This document shows, in pieces, positions 34,195-48,464 of a DNA stretch of 64,000 nucleotides; within the stretch, counting starts at the first letter, position 1, and every line of letters starts with the position of its first letter. The notes beneath the pieces were generated by a model, which saw only the letters and a list, made by a program, of their open reading frames with translations, did no database searches and was not told the DNA's origin. The stretch is taken from contig NC_092679.1 in assembly GCF_964355755.1 (NCBI RefSeq), positions 23,684,432-23,748,431 of the forward strand, read 5' to 3'. The stretch comes from Antedon mediterranea. Its lineage: Eukaryota; Echinodermata; Crinoidea; Comatulida; Antedonidae. Made by a program: the position numbers and the translations under genes.

Positions 34195-35460
34195 CTCAGC
34201 GTCCAAAGTTGAATGGCCTAGCTTCCCGAACTAGCATTCGTCAATGATTTACATTGAATATAGGCCTAAGTAGGTGTGTTATAAAATAAATAGTGCATTT
34301 TTTTATTTGGTCAACGGCGGATCTGGTCAATTTCGCCTAGATAAAATTTGAGTCGTCAGTTTTTCAACTCATGAATTATTTTCACCATCAAACTCATAAA
34401 CAAGCTCTCCTATGATTGCCACATCTGCTTTATTCTGCTTTATCTGCATCACTTTTACAAAACATTCCCAATTATTGAGTTATAACTCAACGTGTTCAAC
34501 CTTTTTTTTTGTACAAGAGTACTTTATGAATATGATTGAATGTCAGAATAACAATTATTTTCAAGACATCATCTGAGAAAGAAGTTATGCGATTGGAAAA
34601 ACTTCATGCCGTAATTGCTAAATGAATTGTCAAATTCAGCTTATCCTCAGAGACCTAGATCAATTTATGAACGCATTTTACTTACAGATATTTTTACCAT
34701 TGCGTGAATTTTAGTTATTTAGATAAATCACATATAAATGATATTTGTTTTATATTTCAAGCATTATGATATAGAACTTAGAAAGTTGATGGATGTCATA
34801 TACCTCTATGATAAAATTAATTGAAAAACCATCCTAAATTAAATTGTCGCTTGTGATTGGTTAACTTGAGTCACGCAAAGCTTTTTTACCGATTTCCAAT
34901 ACAAAACTATTATACCATTGTTATTATTAGTGACGATTGACGTGTCCTGAAGTGTACCAAGAAGGCAAAAAAAAAAAACAACAGGCATACCACTCCATTG
35001 CAAATGGTATGGCCAAGTGGTGATCTGACGGTGAGTTATAAATTGTGTTACTTTAACGAGTTATTACATTAGACTATAAAGTTGTTGCTCTTAGTTAAGT
35101 CAATCCACACCCTGAATGCATAAAACAATAGAAATTTGACAAGTTTTTGTTCCATAGAATAATCATTTATGCTGTCTTTGATAAAAATGATTTTTTTTTA
35201 ATCCAATCCAATGACTTCATGATAAATAAAAACAATAAAATCGTTGTAGTCAAGATATTATTACTCTTACTAATCATGACGTCATTTGATTGGACGTGTG
35301 AAAATATCATTTTCATCAAAGACAACATAGATGCTTATCCTATAGTTATAGGATGAAAATTTATAAAATTCTCATTTGTTTCAGGTATGAAAAATGCATA
35401 TTTATCAATTTATCGTCGATCGTTGTCGTTCTAGTGTGTGAATGAGCATTAGGTCTACCC
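34195..35460. other. intergenic segment missing from the 3' flank of gene 1
   Basis: The flank of gene 1 (17041-17070) goes directly from gccgtctattaacggct to attatttaaagtgtttattt. Here the equivalent sites are about 1.27 kb apart. The extra sequence is AT-rich and shows no coding or clear transposon ends. A palindrome-like ttgagttataactcaa lies at about 34475-34490. Confidence 0.5.
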
Positions 35461-35673
35461 TTACCGGTTATTAAGTGTTTATTTGTAGACGTGCACTATA
35501 CCGTATATCGATCAGATTAGTAGTGTTATAGTTTTAATAGTAGTTGTTGTAATACTCGCTGCACTTGGTTACGCCAGTAGTTCAGTACATAAGATGTAGA
35601 ATTAAAATAAAAACTATGCTATATTTATTTATATATTCTGGTGTCTTAAACTTGCTGTTACTTCTTTCCGAGA

Positions 35674-38600
35674 TTAAAGCTTGGCACATATTTCGAGCAA
35701 CTGAAAAAAAAAATAAACATTTAACTGTACTTCCAGATCTTCCGAAAGCTACAGGTTAGTTTGATTCGACAAATATTCGAATAAGATTGTTTTCATTCAT
35801 TTCATTAAATTTTTAATCGTTTGTATAGGCCATCGAACTGTATTACTGTAAAATTTACGGTTATTAATTTGGAAAATGTAAGTACATTAACAAAAAAAAC
35901 TTTAAAATTTAACAGTTTTTTACAGGGTAAACCTACTGTACAGTTCATTCCAAGTTTTATATAATTAATTTAGATTTTGCAATGCATATACTTTAACACC
36001 AGATATTGACTACCTTTGAAACGACTATCTATAAGAATACATGTGTAAATTTATTTCTAATATTTTATTAAAAGTGTACACGTTATTGCTTAAAAAACCC
36101 CCAAACAACTATGCCTGTTTGAGAGCAATGCGTAAAGTATTAGTAATTATAAAGAACTTTAGAACCATTATATTATTCATTATTAGTCTAATATTACTTA
36201 CGTCTTCAAGTGTAAATTCCAGAGATTTCTCATTTGTTCCACCAAGCTTTTCAAATTTTCCTGCATAGTAAAAATATGGTAGAATTTTGATGGATGAATG
36301 AGGATGGATGATGATGACGATGAGGAGGATGATGGATGGAATGATGATGAGGATGATGATGATAATTAATGGGTGATGGATGAATGATGATGGGTGGATG
36401 ATTTATGGATGGATAATTGATGAAAGATGATGACGACGAAGAGGAAGATGATTAGAGAATTTGGTGCTTAGGATGATGAATGATGAGGATGATAGGTAAA
36501 AATTGATGAGGATGATGGATCAGGATGATGGATGTTGGTGGACGATGATTGATGATGATGATGATGATGACGAGATATAATGTAGGCCACTGGCAGAGTT
36601 CGTGCTTGATGGCTATGGCTTAGAGTCGAACCCAGGTAAGCAAGATATCTGATTCACACGGGCACTCTGGATCTTACAGTGTTACAACGCTTTTACACGG
36701 AATGTAAACACATTGTAAGATGTGTATAAAATGTGAATTTGTGTACAAAGAATAAGAGTTTGAATAGGCTACTTACTGATAACGTAGCGAATCTTTGAAA
36801 CCATTAGGAAAAATTTGTCGTATGTAATCTTATTATCACTGCCAACGTACCGGCTCACTAGGTGCTGCAGTACAGCGTCACTGGTTTTAAGACCTGAAAC
36901 AGAATCCGTTGAATAGTTTAAAAAATGGTTCTTCGTTTGCATTTAATAAACTGTAAATATTGCATAGTATTTAAATATATATGTACGTTCAAGACTGCCG
37001 CTTTTAAAAAAAGGCGTGTGTTCAAATAAATGTATATACAATAGTCATGTCGTACGAAAGGCATATCAAAGTCTTAATGAATGGTTGTATCCAATTAGAG
37101 GTTGAGGACTCGGTGATGAAGTGACGGGACGGGAGTTTAAAAAACCCGCGGCGCTCCTACCCACTGGTCACTACCGTAGATACCTGCTCGTGACAATGCA
37201 TCTCGTAACTCGCTCACATCAAGAGTTTTGCTTTCGTCCTTATCAGCTCGAAGAAACATCATCTGAAATCAGAAACTAAGTCTAAACATTTAGACGATGC
37301 GCTAGCCATAATCACGTAGGCCTAAGGTCTAAAGCGAAGCTAAGTTCGAATGGATGTAGCCATTTAAACTTGCCAACTTTGTATTGGTAATGTTTTACAA
37401 CAAAATGGAGTTGACTCAGTCAAATCCGTCTCATATGCCACTGAGTAATATTAAAATGAATATGATTTTTTACTTGGCGAAATAAAATGTTGTCAATTAT
37501 AGTAGGCATCTACTTGCTTTGTTTGCCTGTTTATTTGTACGATATTGTTTAAGTTATTGTCCTGTATAATTGTTGACGTTAATAGATATCATACCTATTA
37601 GGAAAATTGATATATTGGTAAATTATTATATTGATAAATCATTATATTGATATCTCCAGTTACCCGTATCTTAGCCGAAATATTTAATAGCCTGCCCTCT
37701 GTCGCTCTACATTTTGCCAAGTGTTGTATTTCGCTGTATCTATTATTATATTAGTTATTGGTACTTACATCACAGTAAAATGACCATGCTCCAATAGCAA
37801 TGCCTTCATTGACAGAAAGTTTCCGAGAATCGTCTTCCTATAGTTTTAAGCTTAAGGAATTTAGACAAAAAACTTGCACTTCTTTACCGTATACCATCAA
37901 TAGATCTTATAGATCTAGGCCTAAGTCTCCATCCATGTTCAGTTCAAGATAAAATAATTCATTATTGACATGACCAGAAACATACAGGAAGGGTAGCATA
38001 CACTTTTTGGCGCTCTCAATGTTATTTATTTCTAGAGACAATATGTTAAATCGTGAAATATGTTAACCATTTTGATCAGAGCATGAATTTCTTCCCATTT
38101 GATGATGGTAGACGATGATGGTGCCCACATTGGTTACAGGGAAGCCTGATCCGAATCATCCCAGTTTCTTATTTTACATTTCAAATATTTTTGGAAAACT
38201 TTTTTAACAAAAGGATACGTCAAACAGTGAGGCAATAGCTGCCGACGTCTCATGTGATATATCAGAAGGAATGATATCTATAAGAAATAATATTTTTTAT
38301 TACATTACAATTTATTATTATTATCTAGACATAGACAGATGATCATTAGAAACTGTCGAATATAATTATGCCAAATATGACTTCACTTTAAATGTTACAT
38401 AATACATAATAAAGAATTTATTGTGGTGGCGTACTGAGACATATAACATACTTTCTTGTTTCCAACGTACAAAGAAGTTATCCAGTTCTGAGTTGTCCAT
38501 CAACCCGTCCTGTAAGATGTAATTGGGTTTAACTGTTTACGGCTGGAATACTGCATGAACACAGCATCTTCATACCATTTATAAAATTTGCTAACATTTA

Positions 38601-41600
38601 CGTATCATTTTTTTATAATGTCTATCTTACAACTTTATTAAATCATACTTGATTTGTGGAACCCTTTCTCTGCTTTCAAGATGTAATGCTTTGTAAATGT
38701 TTATATTTTATATAACAATAAATCAATTTAAAGCCAGAGTTAATGGATCTAAGGCAAATTAATATTCAATTCAATTCAATTCAAAGCAACATTTATTTTC
38801 TCCTTTCATATACAAAATAGATTTCAGTGATCAATAAATATGTAAACAAAATTCGAAAGAAGAAGGTACACGCCCAGAAAGATGAAAAACACATCTTGTG
38901 GAGGACGTACCTATTACAGACACAGACAATGAAAATTTATAAAATAAAAAAAATATAAAAATAAAAAAAAAAATAAATAAAAAATTGACCGAGGAAAAGT
39001 TAATATTTGGCAATAAGGTGACTTTTAAGTTTAGATAAAAATGATTTACTAGAAAGAGAGTTTAAGATGGGGAGTGGCAGATCGTTCCAAAAAGTGGGTC
39101 CGGAATACCTAATGTTGTGTTGAAAGTGGTTGGTTTTATGGGTTGGAATATGTAATTTTGAACAAATACGGGTATTATGATAATGAATTGAAGAATTTGG
39201 AGTGAACATGGAGCACAGATGTTTGGGAAGGTTGGAATTAATAGAAGAAAAGATGAACGAGCCTTGTTGGGTTAGATTGATATCGGAGACTTTGAGAAGA
39301 TTAAGCTTTGAAAAAAGATGAGATGAATGAGACAGGGGTGGGGCGCCAGATATAACCCTGATGGCCTTTTTTTGAAGAGTTTGAAGTTTTTTAATACTGG
39401 AAGGATAAGAGTTGCACCAGACAATATTGCAATAGTTAAGATAAGGCAGGATGAGGGAGCAGTACAGGATACGAAGAATGTTAGGGGGTGAAAAAGAAGA
39501 AAGTCTAGTGATGATGCCAAGACTTTTTGAAATTTTATTCTCAACAAAATTGATGTGATTTTTTCCATGAAAGTCGACTGTCAAGATGAACTCCTTAAAA
39601 TGTAGCAGATTGGACTGAGGGAATATCATGATTGTTAATAGAAATGTTATAGTTTGCAGTATCAATGTTTTTAATTTTCTGAGGGGTTCCAAACAGGATG
39701 AAGTTACATTTTTTTGTGGTTAAGAGAAAGTTTGTTAGCTGAAAAGTATTGAGACATGAGGGTCAGATTGGTATTAACAGTATTAAATAAGGTTTGAATA
39801 TCAGGGTCAGAGTAATAAACAGTGGTGTCGTCAGCATATAGAAAAAAATTAAGAATTGCAGAAGAAAGATATATATCATTAATATATAGAATAAATAGGA
39901 GGGGGCCAAGAAGAGAGCCCTGGGGAACACCACAAGTAACAGGGTTGAAGTTGGAGACAGAATTAGAATACTTGGTACATTGGAAACGATTGGTAAGGTA
40001 ACTTTTGAAAAGATCATATGCGGGCCCTCTAATTCCATAGTGGGATAGTTTAAATAAAACTATGTTGTGGTCTATTGTATCGAATGCCTTTGACAAATCT
40101 ATAAAAACGCCGATGGCTAGATGGCCACTTTCAAATGCGTCAACAATTTTGTTTGTTAAGTCAATGAGAGCCATGGGTGTGTTGTGACCTTTTCTAAAGC
40201 CATATTGATTTTTGTGAAGAATGTTTTGAGATAAATGAAAATGTACGATCGTAGATTACCCTTTCTAAAGCTTTAGAGAAAATAGAGAGGACAGAGATGG
40301 GGCGATAGTTAGAGAAATCAGATTTGTTTCCAGATTTGTAGATAGGGGTAACGCGCGCAAACTTCATCCTGTCTGGGAAAACACCCTTTAATAAAGCAAG
40401 ATTAAAAATATGGGTAAGTGGAAAAGAAATGAGATCGGCAATATGTTTGATGGGCTTGGTTTGGAAATCATCAATACCGGGTGATTTGTTGTTTTTAAAG
40501 GTAGAAATGATTTTAAAAACTTCGGCCTCATTGACTGGAGTAAAGAATATTGAGTTAGGGGTAGGGTTGGGTAAAAAGTCTTTAAATGATCTGTTACTAT
40601 TGGGAATTTTATTAGCAAGTGAAGGGCCGATTTCAGAAAAATATTTGTTAAAGGCATTTGAAATTATATTGGAATCATTAGTCAACTCACCTTGAAAATT
40701 GAAAGTATTTGTATGTGTATTATTTGATTTATTGAGCAGGGAATTAATTGATTTCCAAGTTGCCTTAATATCATTTTTGTGTTTGAGAAACGTTTTGTGA
40801 AAATGATTTTTTTTTGCAGCTTTAATTGTAGTATTTAATTTATTACGGAATTGTTTAAAGGCTGTTTCATTTTTTTGGGTGGGACAATGGATAAATTTAG
40901 AGTACAGTTTATGTTTGTGTTTAATTGAATTAAGTAGGCCATTAGACATCCATGACTTTAATTTATTATTTTTTTTTTCGTTTTTGAGGAGAGGAAAGTG
41001 TTTATCATATATTGATTTTAATATAAGTTCAAAGTGTGAATAAGCCTTATTTGGGTCATCAGTGTTAATAACATCAGTCCAATGTTGGGTGGAAATTTCA
41101 AGACGAAAGTTTGCCAGTGAAGTAAGGTTAAATTTTCTAAAAGTATAGTTTTTATTTGGCATTCCTTATGCCACTACTGACTTACCTCTCCAGCATATTC
41201 TTCAAAGACTGATTGAATGATTTCAACCATCATTGGGTCAAGCGTTTTATTCTAAAATAAAGTAAAACATTGTATATCTATATAATTACGATCTAGTATA
41301 GCAACAATGCTGCTGCTGTGATTGGTGGGTTCCTCTTCTTGTGTTTTATTTTTGTTTCTGTTTATTTGTCTGAATACAGGGTTCTCTGGGAGAACAGTCT
41401 TTAACTAAAGAGGTCCCCAGTAAAAAGAAGAAATAAATAAAAGAAAAATAAAGACATGTTGAATTATACAACTACAAGTATTCACGGATGTTACTGTTTT
41501 GTATAGTATTATGACCACCAATGCATTTGGCCGTTTTGTAAACCTGATGTGTATTCTTCAATTGTATATAGGCAAATACCATAATTTGTATAATAGATCA

Positions 41601-44600
41601 TAGACAAATTCTTAAAAACATGCTAATGTTTTACTCTAATTTTTACTGAATTGAAAATAATAAATGTAACGAACATGATTGTGATACGGTATCACGAAAC
41701 TTTCCTAATGCTCAGTCTACACTATCAAACTAGTTTGACAACAAAGTGTGATGTGACCAAATATGATATCATTATATCCATTTATGTGCACATCACATTT
41801 GTTTTTGTCAAATAAAGCTTGATAGTGCAGATAAAGCTTAACACAAAAGACACAAATACTTTTTAGAATACACCTACCTCTGATAACGTTGAAGTGTAAA
41901 ACGATGTGCTGTTTGCCGATCTAAAAAAATATGAATACTCAAATCAAGCTAGATTTTTTTTAGGTTTCCGTTATAAATGCATTTACGGATATAGAAACTA
42001 CCAAAATACTGTACATAATTGTGAACTATTTCTTGTAGATATGCAAAAAATCTGTAGACCATTAATTTTGTAGATTATTACAAATTACATTGATGTTTTA
42101 GTTAATAATGAGTACAATACCGTATACTTACTTGGTCTTTGAAAAAGCTCTGCAAAAGAAACGCAAAAGGAACGGATATTCTTTGTCCTTTTCAAACGTT
42201 GAAGGAATGATGACGTAATTACCCGGACCAAGATCCATGAACAGAGCAGCTTCTCGTATTCCTCGTTTGTGTTCAAATGAGTGTAGTGGTTTGCTTGCTT
42301 GTATGAACTCCATATCCACTGGACATCCATTTTCTGTCTGTGAGTTAAAAACTATTAGTGTAACTAATAATAAAGAGGGTACAACAACAGAATATTACGA
42401 AGAAAAAAATTAGAAGATGTATAAAAAATGGAAAAGAATGAATGAATAAAGGTGTTAACCACGAAAGATTTAAAAAAAATTGTAATTGTAACTATTTTAA
42501 TTTTTTGCTATTTAATCTGAATATTGCTTTCTGTAGCGCTTTGACCATATTTGGTGGAAAAGTGACCACAAGTATTTAATGTTCATCTGAAACATGCTCC
42601 AGCTGAAACAGTACAATTCCGGCACTAGTAAAGGCCAACCAATTTCATTGATCTACCTAGTTTCTCACATTTTGGATTTCCAGTAATTAACCTAAAGGTA
42701 TTTATGTAGTTAAAGGATCTCAATGGAAATAAGATAATACGCCTTTTGGGATATCCTGGAAAGTATGTCATAAATGTGTTTATTTGTAACTTATGTTATC
42801 ACTTTGTATGTATGATTATAATTTCCTGATAAATACAAATCAAATCATGTTGGTAATGTCAAAACAATGAATGAATATTAATCAAAATGGTGTGTCACGA
42901 TCAAATTAATTCGTGAATCATTAAAACTAAATTCAGTAACTATTTTTAAGACAATTTAGAAAAAAATTACTTTGTACATATCAAACCCGAGATCAGAGTC
43001 TTCCCACCCGGATTCTTCTCTGTCTTTGCCAACTGCCATCAGAGAGACAACCACTAAATCACCATTATTGTCAACTTGTATGTTGTACTGGGGGTTCTTG
43101 TGGAAATCTAAGGAAAGAGAGTGCAGTAGTATAATTTGCTTGTTACACACGAAACACAATCATGCAGGGCACTTTGAAGAACTCATCTGTTTTTAGAAGA
43201 TAACAATCGTAGAAGATTTTTTTTAATTTCCATTTTTAATGGTTTAGTTAGATTGTAAATTGAAACGAATTTAAGAAGATGTGATTTCGCGCTAGAGAGT
43301 GAGTCAACCGCTAATTGTAGGCCTACGGTTTGATGAAGATGTAATTTTTTGAAAATGTAATTGCACACCAGAGATCCTTGGGTAATGCCCAACTATTGGA
43401 GGAGATGAAATTACATAGAGGTGAGTTTCTTTGTAATTTTACTACCAATTTTTTGATATTGTATCTTTTTATTTGTTGCATACTTTCTTTATTATTTTCA
43501 TAACGTCCCATAGCAGTTGAACCTTTTTGCCATTTATTCAAATGTTCAGTCACGTGCCATTTCACATCTTTGTCAGACAGCTCTGGTGGGATGTGAAGAA
43601 TTCTCAGCTCGTTGAATCTGTGCAGGATGTCTTTGAGAACCATCCTTAAATAAATGAAGCAAATGAATTTTTTAATGCGCTGTTAAAATATTGGGGATGA
43701 GGTCAATATAATCATGGTCGCATGCGTCTAAATTTTAATTCTCAGTCGGCACGGTTAGTGCCATAGACAATAATTGGTTTCTATTGCGTGTGCTCGGTCC
43801 GTGCGACAAATCCACTATCTTGTTTTCTATTCGTTTGCCAATACAAAGCATTACATAGACGCACGGTCAACCGAGCCGATGGATATAATGATATAGCACG
43901 ACCGATAGTCTATTCCTAGTTTAGCTTCGGTTGAGTACAGTGGCTCACTTACCAGAAATCACCATCGAGCTCACTTTTTATACCAAACTTTTTCATGGTA
44001 TCTTTATCCAAAGATTTCATTTCTTCTGACCTAAGATGTTAATGTAAATTGTTACGTTGTAATATGAATTGTTTTCGTTCATAAACAAAAAAATTAATAA
44101 AATTAATTGTACCTGACGTAACTTTATGACGATAACTCGTAACGAAAACTAGACGGTACAATAGTAGGCCTAAACTATTCCAAAAGGGACTAAAAAAGAG
44201 ATTTTTTAATTATGCAAACAACCAAAGGTTTGTATGTAGGCCTCTCTTGTGAGCAATATATTTCTTACTTGTCACCCCATGGTCCAGTCCATTCACAGCG
44301 TTCTGTGCTTAGAATTCTGATGATACTTGCAGAGTTCATTTTACCATTGTTGTCATACGTTACCTAAAAGTTCACAATAAGATAAGAAATGAAAGGATTT
44401 TTGACTTATCGGTGTTGTAATATACAACTAATAAATAAATTATGACAACAAAAAAACAATTTCATGAGGTGAAAGATGAAAGCATATATTTTCAGAAGGC
44501 GAATGAAATTATTTTGATATATTGAACGAACATTATTTGTTTATAACAGACCATTCAAAATGAGACAGCGTTCACATTTTTAACATTGAAATAGAACAAT

Positions 44601-46878
44601 TAGGCGGCGCACACAGCCATATAATAATAATTGATCGAACGTGATCAGTCAACAACAGCCTGTGGGTGCACTGTGGAACTAAAATGAACGCGCAAAACGA
44701 AATGCAGTAGCCGCATAATAATATAACGAAATCGCACTCTCGATTACGAAATTAGAAGTTAAATAGAATATTATTATTTATCTTTCAATCAAATTAAAAT
44801 GGTCGATACGTTCTTATTGCATCATTATGATATCTATTGCTGCGTTGTATGATTGAAAACAGGAACACATCAAAATACCTAGGTAGCTTTAAATAAAACG
44901 TTATTTGAAATCATTGAAGTTACCAAATCTTGTAATTGAAAGTTGAGTTAAATGTAGAATTAACATATATCGTATTAAAAAGACGTGTAAAGGTTAATAC
45001 AAAAGTTAATGTAAATTATAAACCCACGTGTTTTACACTTCCAGATAGAATGTACATGCTCTGTAGTTGAAGACCGCACAAATCAAGATTCTCGTCATTT
45101 AAAAGGCCGGTCACAAGAGATCCAGTTTTTCTCCACATCATCAACTTGGAACGAAGTATAGCCTCTGTGAAGTCAGACATATCTACTCTCTCAACAGTAC
45201 CACCAGATAGATCAATCAAAGCTTCAGGGATATCAAATGTACAATCCATCGCCTCGTAACGTAATAAAAGCCTTCATTATAAAACAAAAACAAAATATGT
45301 TGTTTGTTTGTTAGTTTGTTAATAGGATGGATAGTCAGCAGTGTCCTTTTCACTCGAGCTACTGTGAAAACTACTCAGTTCTCATAATATGAGAGCTTTT
45401 CAAAGTGCTGGAGAATGGAGCAGTGACAAGGGTTTTCCTGCGCTATCTTCAGATTGAATTTTGTTATTTTAAGAATGTTTCTCTTTGTTGGTGTAAACTA
45501 TTTGTATTAGGTGCTATAAGACTATCATTATCAAATTAGCAAACTACTATTCTGTTCCCCTTAAAAAGCACGATCCATGTCAACATGTATGAGCATGGAT
45601 ACAATTATTCATGGTAGACCTAGTTTCCCAAAAGCTTAATTTTGATTTAAGGAGTGTAAGTTGAGATGGAATTGAAGTTTTGAAGAATATACGGTAATTT
45701 TGATTATAACTGTACCCTTAGGCTTCACAACGTTGTTTCTAAAATCTAAAGTAGTTACACGTTTTGATACTGCAGAAGTTGGAATATGCATTGTCTTTGG
45801 TAGAGGGAGGTAATCATGATAAAAATGATCATAAACAGATACGATTCTTTTCAAAGTGTTTAAGCATTTAGGACTTTATTATTTTATCTCGGGTATTGTT
45901 GTGATGGTGACTTGCAGTAAAAGTGTAAAAGAACACTTACTTTGCCAATGCCTTTTCCATGAGAGGAGCCCAGAATTCATCTTTTGATTGGCAGTGACTG
46001 AACATCAGTTTACCATCCAGTGTTGGCAGTTGATCGTCAATGACAATTTCATACCAGGATCCAAATCTCCAAAATCTGAATCTAAAGATGCCTTTATAGT
46101 CGTCTTTGAACGACTGTTCTGGACAGACGTAGTTGAGTACGGACGGAACAAGCGTCATCCCTGCCAATGCATTCATGAATGACGCGTTTGCTGTAGGAAA
46201 ATTGAGTGAACTCAAACGTTACAGTGTAGTTTGTTGCAAAGCGTTTCGCCTCCATTGCCTATTAATTGTAAAAGAACTTTATACTGAATTTATAAATTAA
46301 AGACGCCAAAGTCTTACCAAGGCCCTCGTCTCTGGCTAAAATAACCTCATTAAAGGATGCTCCATCTTTAAAAAAGAAGGGTTCCTGCTTGCCTTCTAAG
46401 ATTTCCTAAGAGAAAACACGGTTTTGTCAGTTTATTTTTGGATGGAATCCAAATGTTAGGCCTAGTTAAAAGGCAGCAGATTGAAATTTTCTAGCTAGCT
46501 TCTATGCCCTAGGCCGTTGCAAATAAACATTGTGTGGGTTCCATGGAGTAGTTACTTCCATATAGTTACCGCCTTAATAAATTATGGCGAATAATATTGC
46601 ATACCCATGAATATGCCTAGTACAATTGATAATGTTAGTTATTGTAAGTAGTACTATTTATATTGAATAGAAACGCTTACTTTTGGACGTAGCCACCTGA
46701 TGTCATTTCGCCTCTCGTATAAGTCAAACAAATATGTATCTTCTTTAATGAATATAGACTCGTTACATGCCTTAAAACATGGATCTTTGAATAGGTTGTC
46801 CCTATTGTACTGACTATCTTCTATCAGATCGGCGTAGTTTTGGCCACAAATTGTGTTTAATTTGATGGACTTAGCCAT
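35674..46878 (-). CDS. calpain-like pseudoprotease, gene 2 (18 exons, 677 aa)
   Basis: Exons: 46878-46681, 46405-46318, 46190-45941, 45271-45028, 44363-44269, 44030-43953, 43644-43484, 43107-42971, 42337-42132, 41920-41878, 41251-41186, 38509-38452, 38277-38219, 37837-37769, 37262-37184, 36893-36777, 36260-36202 and 35700-35674. Exons 1-10 match gene 1 essentially base for base (offset 14581), so the Ala98, Ser257 and Ser279 substitutions are the same. Exons 11-18 differ from gene 1 by about seven residues, including V to M and G to E in the first EF-hand, K to E in the third EF loop, E to K in the fourth and T to E in the fifth. Splice sites are intact and the frame is open. Intron 11 is 2676 bp because of a LINE (320 bp in gene 1). 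Introns 14 and 16 are only about 510 bp each. Confidence 0.87.
36287..36580. repeat. (GATG)n repeat in intron 16 of gene 2
   Basis: A degenerate gatggatgatgatgacgatg tract of about 300 bp beside exon 17. It is at the same site as the much larger tract in gene 1. The identical copy in gene 3 is at 50868-51160. Confidence 0.95.
38766..41163 (-). mobile_element. Jockey/CR1/L2-type LINE in intron 11 of gene 2, 5'-truncated
   Basis: On the minus strand the element starts at 41163, inside the region between endonuclease and RT (WTDVINTDDPNKAYSHFE). It continues through RT: FKNNKSPGIDDF and NYRPISVLSIFSKALERV in the 41162-40194 frame. Then come FIDLSKAFDTIDHN, GVPQGSLLGPLLF and the catalytic YADD in the 40174-39704 frame, and the C-terminal part (YNTRICSKLH, GPTFWNDLPLP) in the 39692-39000 frame. 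Two frameshifts, near 40185 and 39700, break the protein. The 3' end carries an a-rich UTR and a (TTGAA)n tail at 38768-38785. Gene 1 lacks the element, so it inserted after the split from gene 1's 3' half and before the 14.6-kb unit was duplicated. Confidence 0.9.
41710..41837. mobile_element. MITE-like element in intron 10 (gene 2 copy)
   Basis: The same inverted-repeat element as at 27129-27256, carried by the tandem unit. Confidence 0.65.
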
Positions 46879-47002
46879 GTCTCAATAGACTTATAATCCA
46901 AAATGAATCGTAATATCAGATGAGAGCAGCTTTAATACTGAACAAACCACCACATCATTACAATAAAAGCTATTGTATTTTCATTGGGTTATTATGATTG
47001 TG

Positions 47003-47010
47003 TGACGTCA
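47003..47010 (-). promoter_or_regulatory. CRE palindrome upstream of calpain exon 1, gene 2
   Basis: TGACGTCA, about 125 bp upstream of the ATG at 46878, with the same surroundings as in gene 1. Confidence 0.4.
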
Positions 47011-48464
47011 AACAATAAGTTCAATTTTAATGGTACATCATAAGCAGTAACTTATATATGTAACCAATATACCGTAAGAAAAGACATATTGGAATTTAAT
47101 TATGGAATAACAATAGTACTGCATATTATCATTAGGGGCAGTTTAAAGAGATTATTCTAAGGATAGCAATTTTCTATAACGCTACCATTTGTGTGTGTAC
47201 TGTAAATTTAGATTTATTTTTATTACAAAATAAAAAGGTTTTCAATTTAACATATGCATTTAATTGTTATGTATTTATGCTCCCTGAATACGCTTTTATG
47301 GCAATAATATTTAATTGTTTATCTTCGTTCTTTAAAAAATGTACTGATAGTAATTGCAGTTAGTCCCATCGGAAACCAGCTTGCGATTTCAATACATACA
47401 TTATTGAAAAAAATTAATGTTCAAAAATATTCTGTAAAATTACGTCATAGTTGGGCAAATGTCTTATCTTGCTTAACAATCTACAATTAGGTTTATCCAA
47501 TTCGACATTTTAATATAATGCCGCTTTTGAATAATTCTATATGCATAACTTGTATTTATACATTTTGTAAACTTGAACTCCAGCCTAGTGAAACACGCAA
47601 AAATGTATAATTATCTTTCTAAGGGAGATAATGAGGTAGATATACTCTAATAGTATATTGTGTGTCGTGTATGTTTGAAGATGTAGGCATATAGTGTAGG
47701 ACTTGTAACAACGAGGCAATGTAACTGTCAAAGAAGGATGAGTCTATTGGCGGTATCTACAAAAGAAGAAACAAGATGTTTGATACCCGCGATATCTAAT
47801 CTTATTATGATCTCTCCTTATTATTTTGGACAAGACTAATTCCAGATTTAAGTAGTCGTCCTACCATTGTTTTAAATGATGTCTTCGTGTTTTGTTTGAT
47901 CAACTGAAATAAGAATTCTGTTCCGTCATAACCGTATGTGATGCATGAAGATAAATGTAATTTTTCGGTTGACTTATGGAATTATATATACGAATGGTTT
48001 GATCGAAATTGCTATTGAATAAATTGAAAGAACGCTCATCATTTTTACCACCTTAGTTACCACAAAGGACTGCCTGAATAATATCATAGGAAAATATATA
48101 ATATCTCTATGGTAATATCGATTTAAATATTAACAAAATATTGAACTAATTCTAGTAAGTAGTAGTAATCTAGTAAGTGAAATATTTTTAAATATTATAA
48201 AATCTTGGTTTGTTTATTTACCTATTGTTATTATTTTTTCGTCTTGTTATTGTTAAATATATAATGCAGGTTATTGTGTTCCAAATCATAAACAGACGGA
48301 GCATGCGCTCTCTCGAGGGTTTGCTGAAAAAAAGGTCAAAGTTCAATTCAATTCAATTCAAGAAACATTTATTGACCAACAATATTATATCATAACAATG
48401 GTTGGCATATAATATATATAGTCGAGAGACTACAAAAGACAAACATTTTTTAAATGAGAGTCAC

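Larger units (their letters stand above)
26834..41414. repeat. 14581-bp tandem unit, copy A
   Basis: Every landmark from here onward reappears 14581 bp later with only isolated base differences. For example, calpain exon 1 is at 32297, 46878 and 61459. Just left of 26834 the copies differ in many places (gagctcccc against gaggtcccc at 26832/41413, then more). This marks the edge of the homogenised unit. The unit holds exons 10-1 of one calpain gene, the intergenic promoter region, exons 18-11 of the next gene and the LINE in its intron 11. Confidence 0.9.

Noticed and set aside
35565-35759. Plus-strand open frame with a signal-peptide-like start ([20 protein letters not shown]) and a GT after it
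   Set aside because: It overlaps the reverse strand of the last calpain exon and 3' UTR. In the homologous copy at 17215-17340 the frame is broken and the GT is lost, so it is not conserved as coding.
36041-36268. Plus-strand hydrophobic open frame ending [13 protein letters not shown]
   Set aside because: It is antisense to calpain exon 17. Conservation is explained by the minus-strand exon with its AG acceptor and GT donor.
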